This document shows, piece by piece, positions 10,069 through 20,314 of a stretch of DNA of 64,000 nucleotides. Within the stretch, counting starts at the first letter, position 1. Each line of letters begins with the position of its first letter. The notes below the pieces were generated by a model that was not told the origin of the DNA, did no database searches, and saw only the letters and a list, made by a program, of their open reading frames with translations. Made by a program: the position numbers and the translations under genes. This stretch comes from Hansfordia pulvinata (lineage: Eukaryota; Ascomycota; Sordariomycetes; Xylariales), in the NCBI GenBank assembly GCA_006538405.1, contig BJKQ01000006.1:558001-622000 (forward strand), in the 5' to 3' direction.

Positions 10069-13005
10069 TGTCTCGGGCAAGGGTGGTTACAGAACGGCTC
10101 GGGGTGTTGTGTTCGGGAGCAGTGTACGAGCCGGTATTGAAAGCAGGCCAGTAGCAATCTCGAGGCAAAGCACCGATCGGTCCTCACGGGCAGCCAGCGC
10201 CACGGGAGGCTTCGCGCGCGTCCATCGAGGGGTCGTCGGCAGGGATGGGTGACGATGGCGCGGGGCCTGGTGCGGAGGGGTCGGGGGTTTGGAGGCGGCA
10301 GAGGTCGGGAGAGGTCGGCAGAGGTCGGCAGAGGTCGGCGAAGCTGGCGAGACGTGAGGTCGGAGGCGGGAAGGCGGAAGAAGCGACGGGGGTAGAAATG
10401 CGAGCGAAGGGCGAATTCAACCTTATCACCAGATCGGCTGGCGACGTTGTACGAGATAAAACCCACCCTCAATGACATATTGGGTGGGATTAGGTGAGGC
10501 CCGTGCGCAGCTGCCACTCGCCTTTTGCCACCCACTGCCCTCGCACTCTCGTACGTGGGTATCTACGGCTTAGCGGGGTGGCCCAGTGGGCTGGTTACGT
10601 ACCTAGTGCAGCTAGTTACCTAGCCACAGCTGGCCAAGCCACCCAAATGCGTCTGGCACCGGAAGCCTGCAGCTGTCATCGTACTCCACAGCTGTCACTC
10701 GACTGCCGATGCCCCCCCCCCGCCCTGGGTCAATCATCAATGGGCCTGACTCGCGAGGGATGGGAGCTGGGGGGTTATGATTGACGGCACAAGGCATTGA
10801 GCGAACATCCATTCGAGGGCAATAACCACATGCAGCAGTGGGTGGCATTTTTAGTACTTCCACTGTAGCGGCGACGGGGACCGCGAGGGTGTCGCAGACA
10901 AAGCGATTGCTGCGGGCGGCGCCACCAGACACTGACACGCCTATTGCCTGTTGTTGCAGGCGATCGCCATCTGTTTGTTTTTCTTCACGATCCCCCCTCC
11001 TTGACAGCGCGGAAGCTTGCATCGCGGTGGCGACGCAATGAAGCCCAGGCGGCATCTGAGCAGCTTGGGGCCAGCACTGCAGGTGCTTTGGTTGATGTCT
11101 CTAATCCAAGACCATCTCGCATCTCAATGCTTCCCCCTCCTGTAAGCGAACCAGCCTCTCCCGCGCGATCTGCATAGGATACGTCAAGAGGCTGCTGCAT
11201 CATGCATCGCCTGGAGCTATCAACATGAGCGTGACCTACGACCCACCGGCGTGCTCAAGGTCAAGCATCCGGGACGGCCGATCCATTGCAGCTTGGCCGG
11301 GAGCCGACGCTGTGCCTCCATGCTTGTATCGTAGGTATGTACTCGTAGGTGACCGTACACACGCTGTGGCACGCCAGCCGCTTACCCCGCACTCGATCCG
11401 CCCTAGAATCCGGGGAGATGGGGCTGCTGGGGCCTTATGGGCCTGTCGCTCTCGTCTCCCGCGTCGCCCTGGTGGAGAGGCCCTTTGGAGGGGCTTCTCC
11501 AGACGTCTGGGCTCAAACTTTACCGGACCAGGCGCTAGCAGCATGCGAGAGACAACAAGCCCCAAGCCAGGAGAATCCGGGGAAGAGGGGACGGGTCTGA
11601 GTCGGGTCGGCTTGTGCTGGGGTGACTTTGGGGTTTGCCGTGTCGTGGGAGTACGGCCAGATACCGCCAGGAGCCCTTTGCTAGGTACATGGGTGGTAGT
11701 GGAGGTAGGTAAGATGCAGGTTCGTTGCATTGCTGCTGGTGCTCTTCCCGGACGCCCTCGCGTCGGTCCATCGCAGCGACGGCTGTGGCTGGATGGCAGA
11801 GAAGACGAGTGTGTATCGCTCAGCCAATGGGCGTGCGGAAGGAAACAGTCCTTCGAGCGGCATCTGCACCCACAGGACACGGCAGCAGAGTGGCATCCCG
11901 GTGCGGGACAGGGGGAGCTGCAGCAGTCCATCGCATCGACCCAAGCGGGCAGCCTTTGAGTTGAGGGGGCTGTTCTTTGTCTCAGGTACATGTAGATGTA
12001 TGAGAGCCATTGCCGACCGCGGGCGCGGTGTCGTGTCGTGTCGTGTCGTGCGATGGCTGGCCGGGCATGGGGAGACGGCATCGTGTGTTGGTGGTGCTAT
12101 CCATGGGTGGGAACCTCTGGGGCCATCTCACGCATTCATCGAGCCATCCAATGTACATGTACCTGGTTTCTGGGCGGGACAGCCCCGGATCACTGAGGTC
12201 ATTGGATGCTAAGTTGCACCCCAATGGAAGCTTGCTGCTCGAGGCCGGTTGCTGAATACCTGCGCGATACTCGGCGTCGTGTAGCGACCCGTACTGGCAT
12301 TCGGTTCTAGCTCTAGGCAGCCAGCCCCTCCCCCAAAAGACGTCCAGCTCGGCCACCGGCGGTCATTCACGTAGCATCAAGGTATCCGTGGCCCGGCTCC
12401 CGCTTACAAGCGACATTCAATATACCCGGGATAGCTTCCAAGAACGTCATTCGTTGTACCCAATCGTTGCCGTCGCCATCGAGACGAAACCAGCGTGGAC
12501 CGCACTGGACTGGATGGGCGGGTTGGCACTGAGGTGTGCGCCCTCTGGACGGACGGACGCGACTGGACTGGACTGGGCTCACCCAACCCCTCATCCGGGC
12601 CTCCATTCACCTCGATGCTAAAATACTGCTCTGTCCTTGACCCGTCTCTTCATTCTTTTCCTCCTCTTCTCTCCCCATTCTCCCCCTCCACGCAGGCATC
12701 GCCATCTTCTTCTTCGTGCCAACTCACAGCTCCATTCCGGACCCCCTTCCTCCCACGGTCCTCCCCATTGCCTGCCTAACAGCTTTGGCCTACCTGTCTG
12801 ACTCTCGTCAGCTACCATCGCCTCACTGCCATTCCAGGAAGCACCTCACAGCTGTGCCACCAACAGCTTCATTCCGCCCCTCTTCCCCACTCCGCAGGTC
12901 TTCTGGAACTGCCGACCTGGCCCGCTTGACACACATCGCGGTGCTAGAACCCCCAGGTCATATCAAGACCACTCTTCGATACTAGAGCTAGAAGCAGCCG
13001 CCATC
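10069..13005. other. Divergent intergenic region, TSC1 / DJ-1-like
   Basis: Contains both promoters. Visible are four 10-bp tandem units of GAGGTCGGCA type at 10301-10340 close to TSC1, a TAGTTACCTAG-rich patch near 10600-10625, one TACTCGTA copy at 11340, a short TGTCG tandem at about 12027-12050, and a pyrimidine-rich leader at 12640-12800 before the DJ-1-like gene. Longer frames such as the one at 11225-11959 carry no recognisable domain and I do not call them. Confidence 0.6.
10301..10340. repeat. Four 10-bp tandem units (GAGGTCGGCA)
   Basis: Four near-identical 10-base units in a row lie about 230 bases upstream of the TSC1 start codon, on the promoter side. They could be a binding-site array or simple slippage; the sequence alone does not decide. 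Confidence 0.85.
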
Positions 13006-14003
13006 ATGGCTCCCAAGACAGCCGAGGAGCCCGTCGAGGTTCTCTTTGTCCTCCAGAACAAGTTTGAGCTCCTGGATTTTACGGGCACGCTCGAGATTCT
13101 GAACAACGCCCGCCACAACAAGAACGATGACTGTGAGTGATCCGGAATCTCTTTGGGACTGGGCCCAAGAGCCATTTTCCAGCTACTGACTGAGCGTCTT
13201 CCTCCAGCATCCAAAGCCTTTGAATGCACCGTTGCCGCCGCCGAGCCCAAGGTCATCTCGGAGCAAGGCATCGTCATCGACTCGCAAATCACCCTCAAGG
13301 AGGCCCACGAGCGTCTGCAGGACTGGGATGTCCTCGTAGTTGTGGGCGGCAACGCCGAGCAAGTCCTCAAGAACAACACCGAGCCTCTGGACCTTATTGC
13401 GGCGTTTGCCGAGGCCCAGAAGGAAGACTCGGCCCGCGAGCGCACCCTCATTGCCATTTCCACTGGATCCCTCTTCCTCGCTGAGAAGGGCATTCTCTCT
13501 GGCCTTTCCGCCACCACCCACCCCGATGCCATGACCAAGTTTGAGATCCTCTGCAGCAACGCGGCTCAGCGCGACCTGCAGGAGAGAACCGACGTTGTCG
13601 AGGACTCACGCTACGTTGTCAACAACCTTCGCTTCGACCTGGGCGACGAGGACGAGAACCCATACGTGCGCCGCAACTCGGATGCTGGATCCGGACGTCG
13701 TCCTTCCAATGCTCGGTACGCTGCCTCTTCTGGTTGTTTTCTCAGAGCACAAGCTGACAGTCATATAGCAAGGGAAGCATCTCCTTCAAGAGCTCAAACG
13801 AGCGCCGCGAGTCCATTGCCCGCCGCGCGGCCATGCGCCTTGGTGGCCTTCGGGTAATCACGAGTGGGGGAGGCACTGCTGGCCTGGATGCGAGTTTGTA
13901 TCTGGTCAGCATTCTCGTCGACGAGGACGCCGCCAACGACGTGGCCCGTGGCATCCAGCACGACTGGGCCAAGGGCACTGTTGTCGACGGCCTCGACGTC
14001 TAA
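13006..14003 (+). CDS. DJ-1/PfpI (class I glutamine amidotransferase-like) protein
   Basis: Three exons: 13006-13132, 13208-13715 and 13769-14003 (289 aa), with introns 13133-13207 (GTGAGT) and 13716-13768 (GTACGC). The start follows GCCATC and leads straight into the first beta strand (EVLFVLQNKFELLDFTG). The DJ-1/PfpI fold is visible in DVLVVVGG, the nucleophile-elbow region AISTGSLFLAEKGILSG, ATTHP, and near the C-terminus RVITSGGGTAGLDASLYLV. The elbow residue that is Cys in DJ-1 and PfpI enzymes reads Ser127 (codon 13459-13461), so usual Cys chemistry looks absent or altered. A Ser/Arg-rich insert (about residues 200-235) precedes the last block. Likely cytosolic. The family includes chaperones, glyoxalases and hydratases, and the substrate cannot be told. 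An identical function in relatives would need checking for the Ser. Confidence 0.88.
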
Positions 14004-14712
14004 CAAGGGAGCACTGAGGCCACGGTGGTGCGACGATCATGCGCGTAGCTCTTTGACATGTGACGCGGCAGGCCAAGTGCGCCCGACAAGAAGTAAAATG
14101 TACAAAAGCAGAAAAAAACGAGCAAAACCAGGCAAACACCAAAATACGGCAGGACAGTGCAGCCGACTGGCGGGCAGTCAAGTTCACCCATGTATGAAGC
14201 AGATCCAAGTAACTGAACAATCACTACGGACTTTTCGAATGCGCTGTGGCGTGGGGTACTGGGTCAATTGCAGCCTCTTCGGCCGTTCCAGTGGGTACGC
14301 CCCGTCCAGAGCACCCAGAACTCCAAGAGCACCTCGACTTGCTAGAGCTCCTGTCTACGGATTCAAGTAATGTGCGGGAAGTCAAGTCGGCGATTCAGGG
14401 TCGGTGGGGTTGGACGCTCTACTCCTAGGAGCAATTGATTGGCGAATCAGAAGTGGCTCGGCACTTTCGAATCCCAGTCTTGCCGAATCGGCTGAGCGCA
14501 GCTGGCAGAGCCGCCAACTCGGGGCCGCAACCACGCCCGCGCCCACGGGAGACGCCCAGCTCGGTTCGCTCCACTTATTTCTGCGTCGTACCCAAGTACC
14601 TTAGGTAGAGCCCGGCTTGGTGCATCGACCGAGTCTGAAATTATCACCAAACGCCTGATAGCGAGCCCCAGACGCGCCACCACCAGCCTCGCACACCACA
14701 CAGCACAGCACC
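14004..14712. other. Intergenic region, DJ-1-like to uL23m
   Basis: Holds the end of the DJ-1-like transcript and the promoter of the mitoribosomal gene. A GTACCTTAGGTAG element at about 14594-14606 belongs to the second dispersed motif family. No gene seen. Confidence 0.6.
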
Positions 14713-15496
14713 ATGGCGGCGGCAACGACATCACAGGCGGCCAAGACCTTCCGCACGGGGACGAAGCAAGTCTTCCTGTAAGCATAATCCCAACCCTTGC
14801 CCCCTTCACAAGCGACGGTCGTCACATTCGACTCCACGGCACGACGACGCGATGGAGAGGCTGCGAGACCAGAAAGCTTCCATGCCTGGTTGAACCACCT
14901 TCTTCTGCAGACCCAACAATCGACCCCCCGTGATTCCCCGAACCGAAACCCGGCTGACCGTGACGTTCCCCCGCCTCCCCTCCAGCCCCGACGCCATCAT
15001 CACCTTCCTCCGGCCGCGCGAGAACCAGGGCCCCAACTTCGCGACGTTCCGCGTGCCGCTGCACTTCAACAAGCTCGACCTGCGGGACTACCTGCTGCAC
15101 TGCTACGGGGTGCGCACGCTGGGGGTCCGGTCGCAGGTGCGCGCGCAGAAGCCGCGCATGCACGAGGTGCGCAACGTCATGTACCGCCCGCAGTCGGTCA
15201 AGACGATGACGGCCGAGCTCGCGGAGCCCTTCGTCTGGCCGGCCCGGCCCGAGGGGGACGAGGCGCTCGAGGCCTGGCGGCCCGAGCAGCTGCGCAAGCG
15301 CGACCGCGCCCAGCGCAACCAGGAGGCCTTCCAGAAGCAGATCGAGCAGACGGGCATGATCCCCGACCGCGCCAGCATGCCCCAGGGCGCCGCCCGCCTC
15401 CAGCTCGCCCGCGAGGCCGCCCGCCTGCGCCGCGAGGGCCGCTGGCAGTCGGGGCAGCAGGCCGAGCTGGACCCCAAGTTCGACGGCGTCGACTGA
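14713..15496 (+). CDS. mrp20: Mitochondrial large ribosomal subunit protein uL23m
   Basis: Two exons, 14713-14777 and 14911-15496 (216 aa), joined over a 133-bp intron with a GTAAGC donor and CTGCAG acceptor; the join reads KQVFLPN, the expected start of the L23 core. The core block PNFATFRVPLHFNKLDLRDYL then CYGVRTLGVRS is the uL23m signature, followed by a long basic, Arg/Gln/Ala-rich C-terminal extension as in fungal mitochondrial L23. It binds the large-subunit rRNA near the exit tunnel of the mitoribosome. The N-terminus (MAAATTSQAAKTFRTG) lacks acids and could serve for import. One unusual point is the segment after PNN, about 17 residues rich in Pro and Arg before TVTFPRL, which is in frame but could be partly intronic; no splice pair that keeps frame was found. 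Confidence 0.92.
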
Positions 15497-15907
15497 GGGG
15501 GGCCCGGTCGGTCGGTCGGGCCCGGGGACGGGAGGGGTTGGTGGTAGAGGAGGTGGGTGGAGAGCTTTGCATACGGGGACGGAAGTCGGATCAGTTCCCG
15601 TTGAAGGAATCGGTGTTGCTTTTTTACGGTGGCGAGGGCCTTGGTACGCGGCCACAACCCGGCCGTGAGAGAGTCGCGTCGTCGTCGAGCAGACCCTGCA
15701 TACTTGTACAAACATGTCGGAACAGCTGTCAAAAGGAAACGAAGCGGACAGGGTAGCATACTGCTTATAGAAAGCCCAAATGAAGGCACTGTACTTTTAT
15801 TCGCTGAGAATCTGACTGGCTGCAATGTGACTGCTCGCGAGTTGTCAGAGGCGGGTGCACTGGTCTTCTCCTCTCTGGTCAAGATACATCTACGAAGGCC
15901 CGCGCAC
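15497..15907. other. Short convergent intergenic region
   Basis: Lies between the stops of uL23m (+) and the methyltransferase (-), so it should hold both 3' ends. A GGTCG tandem sits just after the uL23m stop at about 15507-15521. Nothing else is seen. Confidence 0.6.
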
Positions 15908-16351
15908 CTACACCCGGTTCGTCCGCCGCCGGCCCTCCTCGACCCAGTGCCGCTTGTCCTGGAAGAGCAGGGCCTCGTCGCCCCAGCTCCACCACCCGGC
16001 CGTCAGGTTCCTCGCGAAGACCTCGAGCCCCGCGTAGCCCGGGGCAGGAACTCCTCGAACAGCCCCCGCAGGTTCGGCTTGCGCGAGTGCACGTCGGGGA
16101 CGGCCAAGAGGACGCGGCTGGGGACCACGGCAGGCGCTGGCTCGCCGCGGTGGCCGTGGCTACTGCCACCTTTGCCATTATTACCGTCGATGTCGGTGTC
16201 GGAGTCGGTGTTGGCGGTGCTGTCGGTGGTGCCGCCGCCGCCCTTCTTCCGCGCAATGATCAGGCGCTCCCAGGGCTTGCGCCAGCGCGACGCCGGGTCG
16301 AGCACTGGCTCCCCTGCGCCGTGACCTTGAGCCACGTCCACTCCGTGTAGC

Positions 16352-16382
<31 letters not shown>

Positions 16383-17484
16383 CGACGGAGAAGAGGAAGG
16401 AGGAGGCGGCGTCGCGGGCTCCAGCCCCCACCGCGCAAACACCCCGTCCCCGCCCGGCCGGGTCAGCAGGTCGGCCAGGCCGGGGCGGTTGGTGACCCAG
16501 ACGGCGACCAGCGCGCCGGGCCGAAGGCGGCCCGCGGCGGCGAGCGGGATGCCGTGGAGGAGGGCGGCGGCGTCGGCGGCGGTGCGTACCGTGGCGTAGC
16601 CGTCGCTGCCGCCTTCCCCGTCCCCGTTCCCATCCCGGCCCCGGTACCGGTCGGCGCCGCGCCCTGCTTCTGTTTCTTGCGCCGCAGCCTGACGGCGGAC
16701 CGGCTCGGCCACGGCGGGTCCAGGACCACGAGGTCGAAGGGCGGCGCGGACTGCAGGAAGGCCGTGCGCTGCGACTCGATGGTCCGAGGAGGTGGTGCGC
16801 GGCCGGGGGGATGTGGAAGCGGCCGAGGCAGGGAGAGGGGCCGGCTTCGTTGCCGGTTGCTAGCAATGGTTGTGTTGCTGCTGCTGCTGCTGCTACTGAC
16901 GGGGGCGCGGCGTTTGCAGCCGGACCGCTCAGCGCCACGGCGTCGGCGCCGCTGCTGCCCGGCGACAAGCGCCGGCGCTTCAGTGGCCCCGCCGAGTCTC
17001 GGTCACCGCCAGCGCCATCGCTCTCGGCAGTGGCGGCAACAGCGGCATCAGCGCCCCCGGCAGCTGCCGCCGCCGTCGCCGCCGCCGCAACGACGCGCGG
17101 TAGATACCAGGGCCCCGCGTGGGCGGACCGGACCCGCTCGAGGGCGGCCCTGACGGACTCGGCCGTCATCAGGTCGGCTATGGCGGCAGCGTGGCCACCT
17201 TGGTCGCGGGGCTGCAGCAGCGCGGCGGCGGCGGCGTCTTTGGGCTCGGGGGTCTCCCAGGGCTCCTGGAGGGGCGCAGCGGAGACGATGCGGCGCTGGG
17301 CGCGAGTGGACCGCGACCGCGGCCCCGCCGTATCGTCGGCGTCGTCAGCGCGCGCGGGGAGGAGCTGTGCCTCCTCGAGCGAGCGGGGGATGTCGAGCAG
17401 CACGACGGAGCGGTCCGGGGTCTGGAAGAGGATGCTGCTGTTGCCGCTGCCGCCCCCGCTGCCGATTGGGGGTGTGGTCGTCAT
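15908..17484 (-). CDS. METTL4: METTL4-like MT-A70 family N6-adenine methyltransferase, with four apparent frame breaks
   Basis: Read from 17484 the N-terminus (SVVLLDIPRSLEEAQ) resembles fungal METTL4 proteins, then comes a long Ala-rich stretch. Conserved MT-A70 blocks follow but lie in shifting frames: GRFHIPP, the SAM/catalytic motif VVLDPPWPSRSA, VAVWVTNRPG, YTEWTWLKVTAQG, EPVLDPASRWRKPWERL, VPDVHSRKPNLRGLFEEFLP, then GLEVFARNLTAGWWSWGDE and a stop at 15910-15908. Four joins need one extra base each: near 16783 (CC run), about 16638-16645 (G run), 16311-16314 and 16041-16044. With those the protein would be about 526 aa. All catalytic motifs survive, which argues for sequencing error over decay. 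By family knowledge METTL4 enzymes methylate adenine in snRNA (m6Am) or DNA; the target here is unknown. A repetitive GAC tract at about 16353-16386 gives a poly-Ser loop. Confidence 0.85.
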
Positions 17485-17485
17485 A

Positions 17486-17504
17486 GCGCGCGCGCGCGCG
17501 CGCG
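17486..17504. repeat. (GC)n alternating run
   Basis: A 19-base alternating G/C run begins one base upstream of the METTL4-like start codon (17484). It would lie in the 5' leader. Alternating CG tracts of this kind can form left-handed DNA, but no function is shown here. Confidence 0.9.
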
Positions 17505-18055
17505 TGGGTGGTGAGGTTGTGCGCCACGCGTGCGTGTCCAGTGTGCGCGAGTGCTTGGGCTGTGTCGTGTGTCGTCACGTGGGTGGATGTGTCCGGAGGT
17601 GACTCCAGCCGCCTTCGGACCTGATGGAAATTCGGCGTGGCTCGTACCTGGATCGGATCCAGATCCACGGGTGCCGGGCGTGATCTCGGGCCCCTGCCGG
17701 GACGTGGAGCCCCGCTGCCGGATCGGAGGGGTTGGCAGCCAGTGAGCGGGCGGGCGATTTATGAGGGAACTATGACTGCAGGTGTGGGTGTGGAGGCGAT
17801 GTGGTGGGGGCGGGTTGCACGCTGGTGGCTGCCCGCGCCGCTACTAAGTTTACGAGTACTGCCTGTCTGCCTTTGAGTGCCTTGGTGCGTGGACTAGGAG
17901 TAGATACGATGCTTACTGCCTCTCGTGTCACGCAGTACTCGTACCTACGCGTAGATGAGGGGATTATTCGCCTGCTTGTGTCAGACATATGGATGTCACG
18001 ATGTCTGTCGTGGACGAAGAGTGCTGGCGTGTGTGCCAAGTCGGGCGGCATGCCG

Positions 18056-18099
18056 TACGAGTAGGTACTCGTACGAGGTGCCTGGTACCCGTACGAGTA
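18056..18099. repeat. Cluster of three dispersed 8-mer copies
   Basis: Three copies of TACGAGTA/TACTCGTA lie within 44 bases (18056, 18066 in opposite orientation, 18092), with a partial TACGAGG copy between them. It is the tightest cluster of this motif in the window and lies between genes. Confidence 0.85.
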
Positions 18100-19851
18100 C
18101 GCGTGTTGAGCCGCACCGCAGAAACAGGGCTCCGTCTCAGGACTGTCGGCACGAAAGGGGGCGAGATAGGAGGGCGGCGATGGTCTGCCGGTTGTGCCCG
18201 GTGGGCCGTGGATCGTCTGCTCGATATCATCAATCTGCTGCTCCGTGCTCGAGGCGGGAGATTTGCCGGCATCTCGTTCCCGCCAGGCCTCCAGCCAGCA
18301 ACCCACCTGATGAGGTCCAACCGACAACTCACATGTACGGGGTAATACGGTAGGTAGAAAGTCCTCATCAATCTCGGCAGACCGTTCGAAACGTTTCTCT
18401 AAACGAAGCTGGCACCTGGCGCTCTGGATGGACATGTCGACTTCTTCCGAGGTATCCAACTCCGCAGGTACTCAATTCTCCCAGGTACGAGTTCGAGTGT
18501 GCGCGCTTCTGAATCTCGGCCAATTTCTGCTCGATGGGGTCTCGTGCCAGCGCCGCGCTCGGAAAACCCCACCTAATAGCAGCCAAGCGCCGAACGGTGA
18601 ATGTTTGACATCATACACAGAGACGGCGTGCTCTCGAGTGCATGGGTTTTTTTTCCCTGCCAGAAATTACAGGTTCCTAGCTTGGCACGCCTGGATGAAG
18701 GTTCGAGTAGGAGGACTCGTTCTCTAGTGACCTACCACCTACTCGTTCCTGAAAACAGCCACGCATGAATTCGAAGCTGCAGTCGGTCCACGCGCGCGCT
18801 TGAGTCAGAAGCCAATCAGCAGCCAGGATGATCCCCGTCAAATCCAGGGGCAGCCGAGCAGTCAACAGGGTCGAGTCCAAGTGTGCGCGAGAGCAGAGTC
18901 AAGAATACTCAAAAGGATGGGCATGGAGGGTTGGCCGGAGTTGGATGGCGTGGCGAGAGTCATGCAGTGTCGTGAAAGAATTGGACGGCACGAGTGCTCG
19001 TACGAGTACCTAGGTATCTCCAGGTAAACGTTCGCACCGTCCCCGCGTGCATCTCCCGTCGTCATGGGCAAAACGGCATTCAGGGGCTATCATGCTACCC
19101 ATGAATTGAGAGACGACTTGCGGTGCCGGCAGCGTCTGCGCGGGAAATGATGTACCCTGCCAGATCACCGCCGCTGATGTCACGACGCCGGACTAGCGTC
19201 TGCTACGACGGAGGCCCCAGATACGAGTACTCTGGGAGTACGGGCACTCGTACCTGAGGTAGCGCGGTGGATAAGGTACCACTCGGCTTTGTTCCAGGTT
19301 TTCGGCGCTGGGCGTCTCGGGACGTCACTGTTCGACTCGCCTGGCCCAATCGTCTGCCTGCCGCCCAGAACCGAACCAGTGCCCCGGCTCCGCGCCTCTG
19401 CCAGCGACAACAGCCTACGAGTATCCGGATGTACTCGTAGCCGCCGTCCGCCGCCCGCCGCCCGCCGCCTGCCGCCCTCTCGGCGCATCGCCAGCTCATC
19501 TGGTTGGGCCTCGTCTTGCCCGACACCGTTTCGTCTCGCCCGGGCTCATTCTTTGTCCTCCTCCTCCCCTTGCTTCCAACGAGTGCCACGAGCATTGTCC
19601 CGCGATCTGCCGTTCCTTGCCCTGCGCGCTGTGACCAGTCAGCTTGGCCATTGCCTCAGTGTTCTTTGTCCCTCTTTCGGCTTGCTCTTGTACCGCAAGA
19701 CTCTGATCGGCACGGCCAACAAGCGCCAAAGCGGGCCCCTCGACAACGAGACGACTTGCCTGCGCCTTGGGACGCGAGGTCAAAGTTATTTCATTATTCT
19801 CTGCCTTTTTCCTCTTCCTCCCACACACACACACACTCACACTCTCATATA

Positions 19852-19853
<2 letters not shown>

Positions 19854-19887
<34 letters not shown>
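19854..19887. repeat. (CT)n microsatellite
   Basis: A CT run in the pyrimidine-rich stretch about 430 bases upstream of the channel gene start, preceded by a CA run at about 19822-19836. Such tracts are common in fungal promoters and leaders. Confidence 0.9.
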
Positions 19888-19891
<4 letters not shown>

Positions 19892-20314
19892 CTCTGTCTC
19901 CCCTCCTCCTTGTGCCGCCTTTCCCTCTTTGGTTAATCATCTGCGCCACCCTCGCGATTGTTCCCTTCATCATCGCCATCACGATACAGATACACAGTTC
20001 TCGATCTCCATGGCCTGGTGACACCCTCCTCTCCTGGGCCCCATACCACCCTCCGGGTCTGAGACCGTTTTCTACCTGCCCGCCCCGCGGCAACTTTTCA
20101 CCACAACCAAACACCCACCTGCATTTCGACGACATTCCCGCACGCGCATGTCGATCGTCCCACAGCCCGCCAGGGCCTCTTCTCCTTCCGCCATCCTCTC
20201 CCCACTACACCGCGCCGCGCGCGCCGTCACCGTCTGGCATTGATTGCCTCGCCCCGCGCTTTCGCGTCGCTCTCGCCCACCACTCCTTGAGCTGGCATCG
20301 CCTCCCATTCCACC

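Larger units (their letters stand above)
17485..20314. other. Divergent intergenic region, METTL4-like / CSC1-like
   Basis: Contains a (GC)n run directly against the methyltransferase start, nine copies of the TACTCGTA/TACGAGTA 8-mer (17851, 17936, 18056, 18066, 18092, 19001, 19222, 19416, 19432) and a pyrimidine-rich leader with a CT microsatellite before the channel gene. Open frames such as 18459-17770 (-) show no domain. No gene is supported. Confidence 0.6.

Noticed and set aside
11225..11959. 244-residue plus-strand frame in a promoter region
   Set aside because: No recognisable motif, Arg/Gly-rich, and it overlaps an equally long frame on the other strand.
14930..14992. Possible second intron in uL23m (GTGATT to CTCCAG)
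   Set aside because: Removing it breaks the reading frame into the conserved core, whereas reading through keeps it.
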